This document shows positions 1 to 7,806 of a DNA stretch of 17,040 bases, piece by piece. Position 1 is the first letter of the stretch; each line of letters begins with the position of its first letter. Under the pieces are notes generated by a model that saw nothing but the letters and a program-made list of their open reading frames with translations, ran no database searches and was not told the DNA's origin. Source of the DNA: CAYXPR01 sp964467255 (lineage in GTDB: Bacteria > Pseudomonadota > Alphaproteobacteria > Rickettsiales > RGZB01); NCBI GenBank assembly GCA_964467255.1, contig CAYXPR010000024.1:1-17040 (forward strand), given 5' to 3'. A program made the translations under genes and the position numbers.

Positions 1-73
1 ACGTTGATAGGCTGGGTGTGTAAGGGTAGTAATGCCTTTAGCTTACCAGTACTAATTGCTTCATTGGCTTAAA
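1..73 (+). rRNA. rrl: 23S ribosomal RNA, 3' end (partial)
   Basis: The first bases carry the conserved 3' tail of bacterial 23S rRNA, including GGCTGGGTGTGTAAG near position 10 and CCAGTACTAATTGCTTCATT at about 47-66. The gene starts before the window. The 3' end is placed by analogy with other bacteria at about position 73, with a few bases of uncertainty. It is followed by a 98-base spacer and then 5S rRNA, the normal order of a bacterial rRNA operon. Confidence 0.95.
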
Positions 74-157
74 TTTTGCTACCGTTGTTGTATGCAGCAT
101 TAAACCTGCACAATAACATTAGCTGATTCATAATAGATTGAAATCATTACTGTTTTT

Positions 158-303
<146 letters not shown>

Positions 304-333
304 GAAAACAGCGTATGTCATATTCCAAATGTA

Positions 334-367
334 ACAAAAACCCCGGCTTTACCGCCGGGGTTTTTGT
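334..367 (+). terminator. Intrinsic terminator of the rRNA operon
   Basis: CCCCGGC at 341-347 pairs with GCCGGGG at 354-360 around a six-base loop. Flanking A- and T-runs (ACAAAAA, then TTTTTGT) extend the stem, so it could also stop transcription from the other direction. It lies 45 bases past 5S rRNA and separates the rRNA operon from the secretion genes. Confidence 0.93.
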
Positions 368-522
368 TTGTCTGGATGCCGAATATCCGTGTGGGGATTT
401 TTTTGGTATATATAGCAGGCGGTTGTGCCTAATCCGCTACATTTAGTAGCCAATACGGGTATTTAGCCGGAATTTATCTCAAATTGTTAATATTTTTTTA
501 ATCCTTCTCGTGTACTATAGTA

Positions 523-546
523 AACACTGAAAAAGTGTTCTTTTTT
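523..546 (+). terminator. Small hairpin plus T-run in the virB3 leader (possible attenuator)
   Basis: AACACT at 523-528 pairs with AGTGTT at 534-539 around the loop GAAAA, followed by CTTTTTT at 540-546. It resembles a weak intrinsic terminator and lies only 20 bases before the virB3 start. With just six base pairs it would be leaky at best. It could equally be a structure affecting mRNA stability or translation, or chance. No convincing -35/-10 pair was found before it, although TACTATAG at 513-520 is a possible -10 region. Confidence 0.3.
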
Positions 547-566
547 ACCTGAATGAGGAGTGTGCG

Positions 567-881
567 ATGGCCGATGATAAGAAGGATGTTGGGAGGCTTT
601 CCGCTGACCCTCTCTTTTTGGGTCTGACCCGCCCCCCGATGATGATGGGTGTGACCTATAACTGGTTCATGATTAACGGCATGATATGGACCATGTATTT
701 TATTAACGCCAAAAACTTTGGCGTGCTGATTCCTGGCGCGGCCCTGACGCATCTTTTGGGATACATTATTTGCTCTAAAGAGCCGCGATTCATGGATTTA
801 TGGATGACGCGTCTTCAAAAATGTTCGAAGTGCCGCAATACGGGTTTTCACGGCTTCACGCAATCGTTTGATACATACTAA
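567..881 (+). CDS. virB3: T4SS inner-membrane protein VirB3
   Basis: This 104-residue protein is the small inner-membrane VirB3 subunit of a type IV secretion system, which works with the VirB4 ATPase. The N-terminus has the family signature DPLFLGLTRPPM at residues 14-25. Two hydrophobic segments follow at about residues 28-46 and 51-68, giving the usual hairpin topology, and then a basic cytoplasmic tail with a CSKC pair. Length is normal for VirB3. The start is supported by GAGGAG at 555-560, six bases before the ATG. virB4 follows 12 bases after the stop, and the virB3-virB4 pairing is the standard T4SS order. It is the first gene of the cluster after the rRNA operon. Confidence 0.93.
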   Translation: MADDKKDVGRLSADPLFLGLTRPPMMMGVTYNWFMINGMIWTMYFINAKNFGVLIPGAALTHLLGYIICSKEPRFMDLWMTRLQKCSKCRNTGFHGFTQSFDTY

Positions 882-893
882 GGGGATGGGGTG

Positions 894-3287
894 ATGGTAA
901 AGTTTAGTCGCAGACGTTCGCGCTACTCTGCCGTGGCTGACAAGGAATTCTCTGAGTCCGCATTCATACCGTATTATTGCCACTGGGATGCCAATACGAT
1001 TGTAACCAAAAGCGACGAGCTGATGCAGGTCATCAAGCTTGATGGCTTCTCCTTTGAAACGGCCGACGACGAATATGTTGATATGGCTAAAAACCTGCGT
1101 AACACACTGTTAAAGAGTGTGGCGCAAGGTAACTATGCGATGTGGTTCCACACCCTTCGCCGTAAAATTTCTGTACATGTGGAGGGTAATCACCCGCCGG
1201 GTTTTGCAACATATCTGGAAAGTCTGTGGCGCAAAAAACATCATGCTCGTGAGACATACAGCAACGAGCTGTATATGACGGTGATGATTAAGTCGGACAC
1301 CAAAGGCGTCGCGAAAATTGAACATTTCATGAAGCTTTTACAGCAAAAAGCTGACAAAGAAGCTTGGGAAATGCAAATAAAAGCTTCGCATAAGGAAGTG
1401 GCAGATTTGGCGAAGCGTGTAATGGCAACGTTGCGTGACTACAAGCCTCAGCTTCTTGGAATGGTGGAGCGTGATGATGGGGTTTATCACTCGGAGGTGC
1501 TGGAATTTTTGGGTATGCTGGTGAATGGTGGCAACGCCGCCAACATGATTGTGCCGACGATCGATATCTCGCACTACCTGCCAACAAGCCGGCTTTATTT
1601 TGGCCCACGAGCGTTAGAAATCCGCAGTCCTACCGGAAGTAAGTATGCGGGCATTGTTAGTTTGAAAGAATACCCTTCGCACACCTCGGCGGGCATGATG
1701 GATTCATTCCTGCAACTGCCGTTTGAATATATTATTTCCCAATCGTACCAATTTATGAACCGTGCGGCGGCAATCGCTGACATGAAGACGCAGCAGCGTA
1801 AAATGGTAAGCGGTGGCGATGCGGGGATGTCGCAGGCTGTTGAAATTACAAGCGCGCTTGACCTTGCGATGGGTGGCCATATTGCCTTTGGCTACCATCA
1901 CATGACCGTAATGTGCATGGATGAAAACATGAAGAAGATGGAAGACAATCTTTCCATGACCTACGGTGAACTGGTGAACTTTGGTGTTATTCCGGTTCGC
2001 GAAACGGTCAACCTCATGGCGGCTTATTGGGGGCAGTTGCCGGGAAACTTTGATTACTTAACCCGCAAAGCAAAAATTCACTCACTCAATCTTGCGTCTT
2101 TTGCTTCCATGCACAACTATCCGGTTGGTAAGCGCGTTGGGAACCATTGGGGCAATGCGGTTACGGTGTTCGATACGACGTCAGGCACGCCATACTTTTT
2201 CAATTTCCATGCTCGCGATGTGGGCCATACCACTATTATCGGTCCGACGGGTGCTGGTAAAACGGTGTTGATGAACTTCCTTTGCGCTCAGGCACAGAAA
2301 TTTAACGGCCGCATGTTCTTCTTTGATAAAGACCGCGGTGCTGAGATTTTTATCCGTGCGCTCGGCGGTATTTTTACCATCATTGAGCCAGGGAAAGAGT
2401 CTGGCTTTAACCCATTGCAGCTTGACGATACGTCAGAGAACCGTTCCTTTATTCAGGACTGGATGGTTTCCCTTGTTACGAGTCACGTTGATAAGGTAAG
2501 CCCAGAAGATATTGATGCCATCACGGATGCCATCAAAGGTAATTATAAAATGCCCAAAGAGAAAAGGACTGCAAGTAACATTGCGGCGTTCTTAGGCCTT
2601 GAGGGTCCGGGCACATTGGCGGGGCGCTTTAAGATGTGGCACAGCGGCGAATCTCACGCCAAGCTTTTTGACAATCCCGAAGATTCGCTCGATTTCAGCA
2701 AATCAAAAGTGTTTGGTTTTGAAATGGGTGAGGTGCTGAAAGATAAAGTTAGCATCGGTCCGGTTCTGCTTTACTTATTCCATCGCATTAGTCAGTCGCT
2801 GGATGGAACGCCAACGATTATCGTACTCGATGAAGCATGGGCGTTGATTGATAACCCGATTTTTGCACCAAAAATTAAAGACTGGCTAAAAACACTGCGT
2901 AAATTAAATGCGATGGTGATTTTTGCTACTCAGAGCGTGGAAGACGCGTCAAAAAGTAACATCAGTGATACGCTCATTCAGCAGACGGCAACACAGATAT
3001 TCCTGCCAAATCCGAAGGCAACAGAGGAATATAAAAAGACGTTCATGCTGAGTGACCGTGAGTTCCAGATTATTAAAACAACACCGCCATCTACGCGATA
3101 CTTCCTTGTAAAACAAGGCTCGGAAGTGGTGGTGGCGCGTATTGACCTTTCGGGAATGACAAACGCGATTCACGTCCTCTCTGGTAGGGCTGAGACCGTA
3201 AGGCTGCTTGACGAAATTCGTGCTGAAGTGGGTGATAATCCTGATACATGGCTGCCGATATTTTATGAGAGGGTTAACCAGTTATAA
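894..3287 (+). CDS. virB4: T4SS ATPase VirB4
   Basis: VirB4 is the cytoplasmic AAA+-like ATPase that powers assembly and transport by the type IV secretion channel at the inner membrane. The 797-residue length is typical. The N-terminal half is the CagE/TrbE/VirB-type domain. The C-terminal half is the ATPase, with Walker A GPTGAGKT at residues 450-457, Walker B IIVLDEAW with D646 and E647, and the downstream FATQS motif at about 676. All key ATPase residues are present, so it should be active. ATG 894 is preferred, with AGGGG at 881-885 as ribosome site; an in-frame GTG at 891 is the alternative. Its 3' end overlaps the next gene by 23 bases. It belongs to the single VirB4 type that rvh systems place beside VirB3. 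Some genomes with this system carry a second copy elsewhere. Confidence 0.96.
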   Translation: MVKFSRRRSRYSAVADKEFSESAFIPYYCHWDANTIVTKSDELMQVIKLDGFSFETADDEYVDMAKNLRNTLLKSVAQGNYAMWFHTLRRKISVHVEGNHPPGFATYLESLWRKKHHARETYSNELYMTVMIKSDTKGVAKIEHFMKLLQQKADKEAWEMQIKASHKEVADLAKRVMATLRDYKPQLLGMVERDDGVYHSEVLEFLGMLVNGGNAANMIVPTIDISHYLPTSRLYFGPRALEIRSPTGSKYAGIVSLKEYPSHTSAGMMDSFLQLPFEYIISQSYQFMNRAAAIADMKTQQRKMVSGGDAGMSQAVEITSALDLAMGGHIAFGYHHMTVMCMDENMKKMEDNLSMTYGELVNFGVIPVRETVNLMAAYWGQLPGNFDYLTRKAKIHSLNLASFASMHNYPVGKRVGNHWGNAVTVFDTTSGTPYFFNFHARDVGHTTIIGPTGAGKTVLMNFLCAQAQKFNGRMFFFDKDRGAEIFIRALGGIFTIIEPGKESGFNPLQLDDTSENRSFIQDWMVSLVTSHVDKVSPEDIDAITDAIKGNYKMPKEKRTASNIAAFLGLEGPGTLAGRFKMWHSGESHAKLFDNPEDSLDFSKSKVFGFEMGEVLKDKVSIGPVLLYLFHRISQSLDGTPTIIVLDEAWALIDNPIFAPKIKDWLKTLRKLNAMVIFATQSVEDASKSNISDTLIQQTATQIFLPNPKATEEYKKTFMLSDREFQIIKTTPPSTRYFLVKQGSEVVVARIDLSGMTNAIHVLSGRAETVRLLDEIRAEVGDNPDTWLPIFYERVNQL

Positions 3288-4761
3288 CGCTAAACGTTTC
3301 GCTGCGGCGCTGCTGCTTTTGTGCGGTATGTTTCTGTGGCAGGGCGAAGCGTGGGCAATTAACTGCGTAACACGTCCATCCATTCCAATAAAGGACTGGA
3401 GCGGTGCCACTACCTACATGACGACTAATCCAAGCGGTGGTGCCCCGGGTACGCCGTATAACAATCTGCCGCCAGCAGCGTATGCCGATTTTACTCACCC
3501 GATGGTTGGGTGCATGGAGGACATGATTGTCTTTTTTGGTATGTCGAGCTTCAGCAGTTTCCGAAATTCGATCAAAGATACGGTAGTTGGTGTTCTGGTA
3601 CTTTATCTTGTGATCATGGGGTATAAAACGCTTTTCAATGCTTTCGACAAAAGCCATGCGGCTGAATTTGGTATTGTTGTTCTTAAATTCACGGGCGTTA
3701 CATTCTTTGTCATTTACGGAGGGGTTGAGTATTTCATGCCCTCATTTTATGGCTTCATGCAGGGCCTGACAAATGTCATAACCTCGACCATACCGGGGAA
3801 CGCGGCGTGTAATTATCCCCGCATGTGGGTTCGAATCGATTGTAATATCGCCCATATTATGGCAGGTGATATTGTGGGCGGGACCACGAACCCGTGGGCG
3901 TTACTTACGATTGCTGGACAGCTCATTTGGACGCCTCAGGGACTGCCTATTTTGTTGCTTGTTGGCATAATGCTTGTATTCCTTGCGGCAGCGATTGCAA
4001 CAGCCTGCATGGCCTATGTCATGTGCATTATCGCGCTGACAGTGCTGATGATGGTTTCGCCGATTACGATACCCACAATTCTATTTAATAGCACAAAGAC
4101 CATTTTTGACCTCTGGTTTAAGATGCTGATTGGCTACACACTAATGCCAATGATTTTATTCGGTTATATTGCTTTTTGTTTGCAAATATACAGCTACGTG
4201 ATTGCTCCACCTGCCGCTGGACCCAATAATATCTTGGGGCTAAAGAGAATCGCTGCTGATATTGTGAATACGGTTAATGGCGGTTCTTACGTTTCGCACA
4301 AAACAGTCGTTGAGGGGCAATCGCGTGTTGAAAACCTTGATGTGACAACGACGGTGGCAACCCCTGCGGATGGAAAAAATTCAGAAGTAGAGGGTTGGTC
4401 GTTTATTGTTACCAGCCATGAGTTCAACACTGCAGACACAAACGTGTGCTCACCGTTAGCTGGGAACAATGCTCAGTATATTCTTTGCCGCTCTCAGCAT
4501 ATGCAGATTAACCTGATGATTCTGGCATTAATGATGGTGCTGACGCTTAGCTTCATGAACAACGTGATGGAAAGAGGTGGTGAGTTGGTGGGCGCAGGCA
4601 CGTCTGCAACCTTCATGAGCAATATCAATTACTATGGTATGGCCGTTAATATGGCAAAAAATATGACAAAGGATGCAACGGCGGCCGTTGCATCAGGCGG
4701 CGCTGACCTTAGTATGAAAAACAGTATTTCTGGTGCAATGCAGAACGCAAGCAAGATGTAA
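3265..4761 (+). CDS. virB6: T4SS polytopic membrane protein VirB6, paralog 1
   Basis: This is a 498-residue VirB6/TrbL-family channel protein of the inner membrane. A signal peptide is visible: basic MRGLTSYNAKRF, a hydrophobic stretch, and a likely cleavage site after GEAWA near residue 31. Hydrophobic segments lie at about residues 106-126, 137-157, 227-275, 285-310 and 412-431. The family core with its conserved Trp is the stretch STKTIFDLWFKMLIGY, followed by MPMIL, near residues 275-297. A hydrophilic, probably periplasmic loop of about 100 residues with two cysteines precedes the last membrane segment. The start lies inside the virB4 end. An upstream TTG (3208) is open too, but would place a hydrophobic extension before the signal peptide. 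No good Shine-Dalgarno site precedes ATG 3265, so translational coupling to virB4 is likely. Confidence 0.88.
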   Translation: MRGLTSYNAKRFAAALLLLCGMFLWQGEAWAINCVTRPSIPIKDWSGATTYMTTNPSGGAPGTPYNNLPPAAYADFTHPMVGCMEDMIVFFGMSSFSSFRNSIKDTVVGVLVLYLVIMGYKTLFNAFDKSHAAEFGIVVLKFTGVTFFVIYGGVEYFMPSFYGFMQGLTNVITSTIPGNAACNYPRMWVRIDCNIAHIMAGDIVGGTTNPWALLTIAGQLIWTPQGLPILLLVGIMLVFLAAAIATACMAYVMCIIALTVLMMVSPITIPTILFNSTKTIFDLWFKMLIGYTLMPMILFGYIAFCLQIYSYVIAPPAAGPNNILGLKRIAADIVNTVNGGSYVSHKTVVEGQSRVENLDVTTTVATPADGKNSEVEGWSFIVTSHEFNTADTNVCSPLAGNNAQYILCRSQHMQINLMILALMMVLTLSFMNNVMERGGELVGAGTSATFMSNINYYGMAVNMAKNMTKDATAAVASGGADLSMKNSISGAMQNASKM

Positions 4762-4766
4762 GGCCT

Positions 4767-6338
4767 ATGAAAAAGAATGGCATCATGCACGGTGGTTTTT
4801 TTAATCGGCACGCTAGTTTGTGCATCGGCTTTTTGCTGTTTTTATTCTCTGCGATACTTATCATTTTTCCTGAAGATGCTGAAGCTTCAGCGGTGGCTAC
4901 GATTTTATCGACGACCTGCCGGACGGAGATTCAAAATGCCCTAACAGGTTCTCCTCCGGGAATCACAAAGCCGGTTGTAGTTTGCCTTAAAGCAGTTGTT
5001 GATGCGCTTGGCACGTCAATGGTAGGGCCTGTGGTGAACGGCATTCGTAATACGGTTGCCACCATGATGGCAATTGCGGTTGCTATTATTTCTCTGCGCA
5101 TCATGTTTGGTAGCATGAAGAAGGACCTTGGCAAAGAGCTGAGCGTTCTTATGCTGAAAATGGCTGCGGTGAGCTATTTCGCATTGGGCACTAATTTTAT
5201 TGATATAAAAGATGACATAAGCAGGGCTACCTCGATTATTACAGATACAGCGCTTGAGGTTTTACCATTTGAAGTGGCCTCTGCGCGTGATCAAAGCTTT
5301 CTTTCCGATTCTGGAGGGGGGAGGGTAAGTGAACAAAACCCGATGGCAGCGGCTCAGAATCTTAACTCAAATCCCACTAACATACCTGGGGGCAATATTT
5401 GGTTGTTTGTTGATGAGATGATTCGGACATTGCTGGGGGTAAGCGGTACGGATGCCCCCGGGAAGGCTACAGAAAGAATAGCGATTAACGGTGCATTCTT
5501 ATTTATTGTTCTTGTGCTTTTAATTCTTCTCGGCCCAATAGGCACGTGGGTGGTTATGATTGGGCTGTGTACCGTTATCATGACCTTCTTTTCATTGGCG
5601 ATGGCAGTGTATATGTATATCGCCGCAATGGTTGCTATTCTATTCCTCACCGCAATTGGGCCGATGATTATTCCGCTCATTTTGTTTAAGTCGTGGGGGC
5701 ACCCAATTTTCAAGGCGTGGGTTTCGCAGGTTATAAGCTATAGCATGCAGCCGATGATACTGACGGTTTTCTTTGTTTTCATGCTGAACATTATGTTTAG
5801 CGTTATCTACGACCTCGATGCGCTTTATCTGGACGCCTATAATACAATGAACGACCCCAACAAAAGGCACACGATAACGGGTGTGGATTTAGCTGCAAGG
5901 CAGGTTAGACCCCAAGATACGGGAGAAAGCGAAAGAACCGGATGGGTTCTTATCGACTGGGCGAGCGATGCTGGGGATTATGTGTATGACAACACTATTG
6001 GCGCAGTGGTGGAAGAAGGCAGGGGGCTGGTGAGGGAATATATTACATTCCCCTTCCTGGATTGGACATGGGCGCGCGTTAAAGAGTTTGCCATCACAAT
6101 GATGCTTGGCACAGTCACAATGCTCGTGATGTTTACATTCCAAAAGCAGTTGCCAAGTATGGTGACCGAGCTTGTTGGTACGGGCGATAGCACAATTCCG
6201 AAACTTGCCAATGCGGTTCAAATGACAAATGCCGACGGTCAGAAGGTAAGCTTAGTGGAGGGTATGGGTGACCGCATGAAGCAAATGACGGCGGGCGGTA
6301 TGAATGCCATGCGCGGGGCGATAGGTAAGGGTGGATGA
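4767..6338 (+). CDS. virB6: T4SS polytopic membrane protein VirB6, paralog 2
   Basis: A 523-residue VirB6/TrbL-family protein begins five bases after paralog 1. The N-terminus (MKKNGIMHGG, then a long hydrophobic run ending EDAEASA near residue 41) reads as a signal peptide. Hydrophobic segments follow at about residues 98-115, 128-145, 245-310, 320-350 and 441-465. The conserved core is HPIFKAWVSQVISYSMQPMI, which aligns with the Trp-containing core of the other three copies. A Gly/Asn/Ser-rich loop lies near residues 175-210 and a second, charged loop near 355-440. The C-terminus ends in a Gly-rich tail after the last membrane segment. AAGG at the junction with paralog 1 can serve as ribosome site. 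Its job is inferred to be a channel subunit, with a role distinct from the other copies unknown. Confidence 0.88.
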   Translation: MKKNGIMHGGFFNRHASLCIGFLLFLFSAILIIFPEDAEASAVATILSTTCRTEIQNALTGSPPGITKPVVVCLKAVVDALGTSMVGPVVNGIRNTVATMMAIAVAIISLRIMFGSMKKDLGKELSVLMLKMAAVSYFALGTNFIDIKDDISRATSIITDTALEVLPFEVASARDQSFLSDSGGGRVSEQNPMAAAQNLNSNPTNIPGGNIWLFVDEMIRTLLGVSGTDAPGKATERIAINGAFLFIVLVLLILLGPIGTWVVMIGLCTVIMTFFSLAMAVYMYIAAMVAILFLTAIGPMIIPLILFKSWGHPIFKAWVSQVISYSMQPMILTVFFVFMLNIMFSVIYDLDALYLDAYNTMNDPNKRHTITGVDLAARQVRPQDTGESERTGWVLIDWASDAGDYVYDNTIGAVVEEGRGLVREYITFPFLDWTWARVKEFAITMMLGTVTMLVMFTFQKQLPSMVTELVGTGDSTIPKLANAVQMTNADGQKVSLVEGMGDRMKQMTAGGMNAMRGAIGKGG

Positions 6339-6339
6339 T

Positions 6340-7806
6340 ATGACCCCGCTATTTTCTAAGTTTACCCGACATTTGGCACTTGTTGTTCTTTGCATTTTTT
6401 TGATGAGTTGTACGACGCCGCCGGCTGATATTAAAACGCGGCATGATGGTGGTGGTGGCACAACGATGACAATCAAAGGCAATTGCCCAGATGGCAGGGA
6501 TTGCAGGGCGTGTATTCCTACCAATCAGATATTCCGCGTTCCTCCTACCGCAACCGGTTTAAAAGTTTCTGCCCCCCCGCCAAGTGGCGGTGCGCCTATT
6601 GGTCCAATTTCATATATTGTAAAGGTTGTGAAGGATAGGCTTCAGGCGAGCAGTCAGGCAATTGTTACCTCCATTGTGAATGACGCTAGTTATAAACGTA
6701 CGGTCATTGCGCTTATCACGCTGATGACGGCAATATACTTTGTCTTTGTTTTAACGGGCGGTGCCTCGCCGCATTGGAGCGACATGCTGACAGTGATGAT
6801 TAAAGTCATCATCGTCTACTACATGGTGTCCGATTATAGCGTTATCTCCACATGGACTCGGGATCTCGGTGAGGCGATAGTCACTGACCTTTCCGCCATA
6901 TTTTTGACGAATCTTTCTACATTTGGAACCGTAACCACGGCTCAGGCGGAGCTGTCAGTTACTGGCGCAATGGATAGATTTTTGAATATGTTTTTGTCGA
7001 TGGAATTTTTTGAGTTCCTGCTTGCGATAGCATTCAATGGCTTGGTGGGGTTCGGCTTTTTTGCGCTGATGATTATTATGTTTATAATTTATGTCTTGGC
7101 GGCATTAAAGGTGGTGTACTACCTTCTTCTTGCAATGATTATGCGTTACTTCCTGTATGCGCTTGCGCCGCTATTCTTTTTAGCACTTATTTTTAGGCAA
7201 ACCCGCCAGTTATTTGATAACTGGGTCGGTCAGGTCATCAATTTTATTATACAGGCGGTGATGTTGGTGGCGTTCGTTTCAATTATACATGAACTGTTGA
7301 TTGGGATTATGAGTTTCATCGCACAATCATTGGCGCCAGACCTATGTTACATGGCTTGGATTTCTATTCCTGCGCCCTCTAGCCTTATTGGTTCTGACAG
7401 CTGGTATTCATTTTACCGCTTCCAATTTGTGGATGGCAGCACAGGCCTGCCGTGGGTTAGGACGCTCCCGTCTCCAGCGAACGATTCGCTGACCGATATC
7501 TTAGTTGCATGCATTGGCATATTTTTCTGTGTGTTTATGCTCTTCTTCATAAACTTCATCCAAGATGCGGCTACAAACTTAGCCAGCGCTGGTGTTGCCA
7601 TAAGGTCAACAGCCCTAGAGGGTGTTGCAAAGATTGCAGGCAGTGCTATGGGCACCGGCATGGGCGCTGGTGCTAGAAAAGGCTTGGGTAGTTTAGCTAA
7701 GGGCGATGTTATTGGTGCGATTGGCGGCGCAACAACAGGGTTCGGAAAAGGAGCTACGGGCTCGATGCGTACAAACATAGGTAGTATGCTAGATGGAAAA
7801 AAATAA
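6340..7806 (+). CDS. virB6: T4SS VirB6 paralog 3 with lipoprotein signal peptide
   Basis: This 488-residue VirB6/TrbL-family protein starts with a lipoprotein signal peptide: basic FTRH, a hydrophobic run, and the lipobox LMSC with Cys24 as the lipidated residue. A cysteine-dense segment CPDGRDCRAC lies at residues 49-58, predicted outside the cytoplasm. Hydrophobic segments follow at about 122-142, 149-169, 220-285, 295-320 and 385-407. The VirB6 core is QLFDNWVGQVINFIIQAVML, near residues 289-308. The tail from about 425 is Gly/Ala/Lys-rich and contains GSMRT. ATG 6340 begins one base after the stop of paralog 2, with AAGG at 6327-6330. An in-frame GTG at 6331 is the alternative. The last 14 bases overlap the next gene. 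VirB6 proteins with N-terminal lipoboxes are unusual against the short VirB6 of Agrobacterium. Confidence 0.87.
   Translation: MTPLFSKFTRHLALVVLCIFLMSCTTPPADIKTRHDGGGGTTMTIKGNCPDGRDCRACIPTNQIFRVPPTATGLKVSAPPPSGGAPIGPISYIVKVVKDRLQASSQAIVTSIVNDASYKRTVIALITLMTAIYFVFVLTGGASPHWSDMLTVMIKVIIVYYMVSDYSVISTWTRDLGEAIVTDLSAIFLTNLSTFGTVTTAQAELSVTGAMDRFLNMFLSMEFFEFLLAIAFNGLVGFGFFALMIIMFIIYVLAALKVVYYLLLAMIMRYFLYALAPLFFLALIFRQTRQLFDNWVGQVINFIIQAVMLVAFVSIIHELLIGIMSFIAQSLAPDLCYMAWISIPAPSSLIGSDSWYSFYRFQFVDGSTGLPWVRTLPSPANDSLTDILVACIGIFFCVFMLFFINFIQDAATNLASAGVAIRSTALEGVAKIAGSAMGTGMGAGARKGLGSLAKGDVIGAIGGATTGFGKGATGSMRTNIGSMLDGKK

Noticed and set aside
401..414. TATATATA-like stretch as a virB3 promoter
   Set aside because: No -35 element at the right distance, and it would leave a leader of about 150 bases. 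It is AT-rich sequence only.
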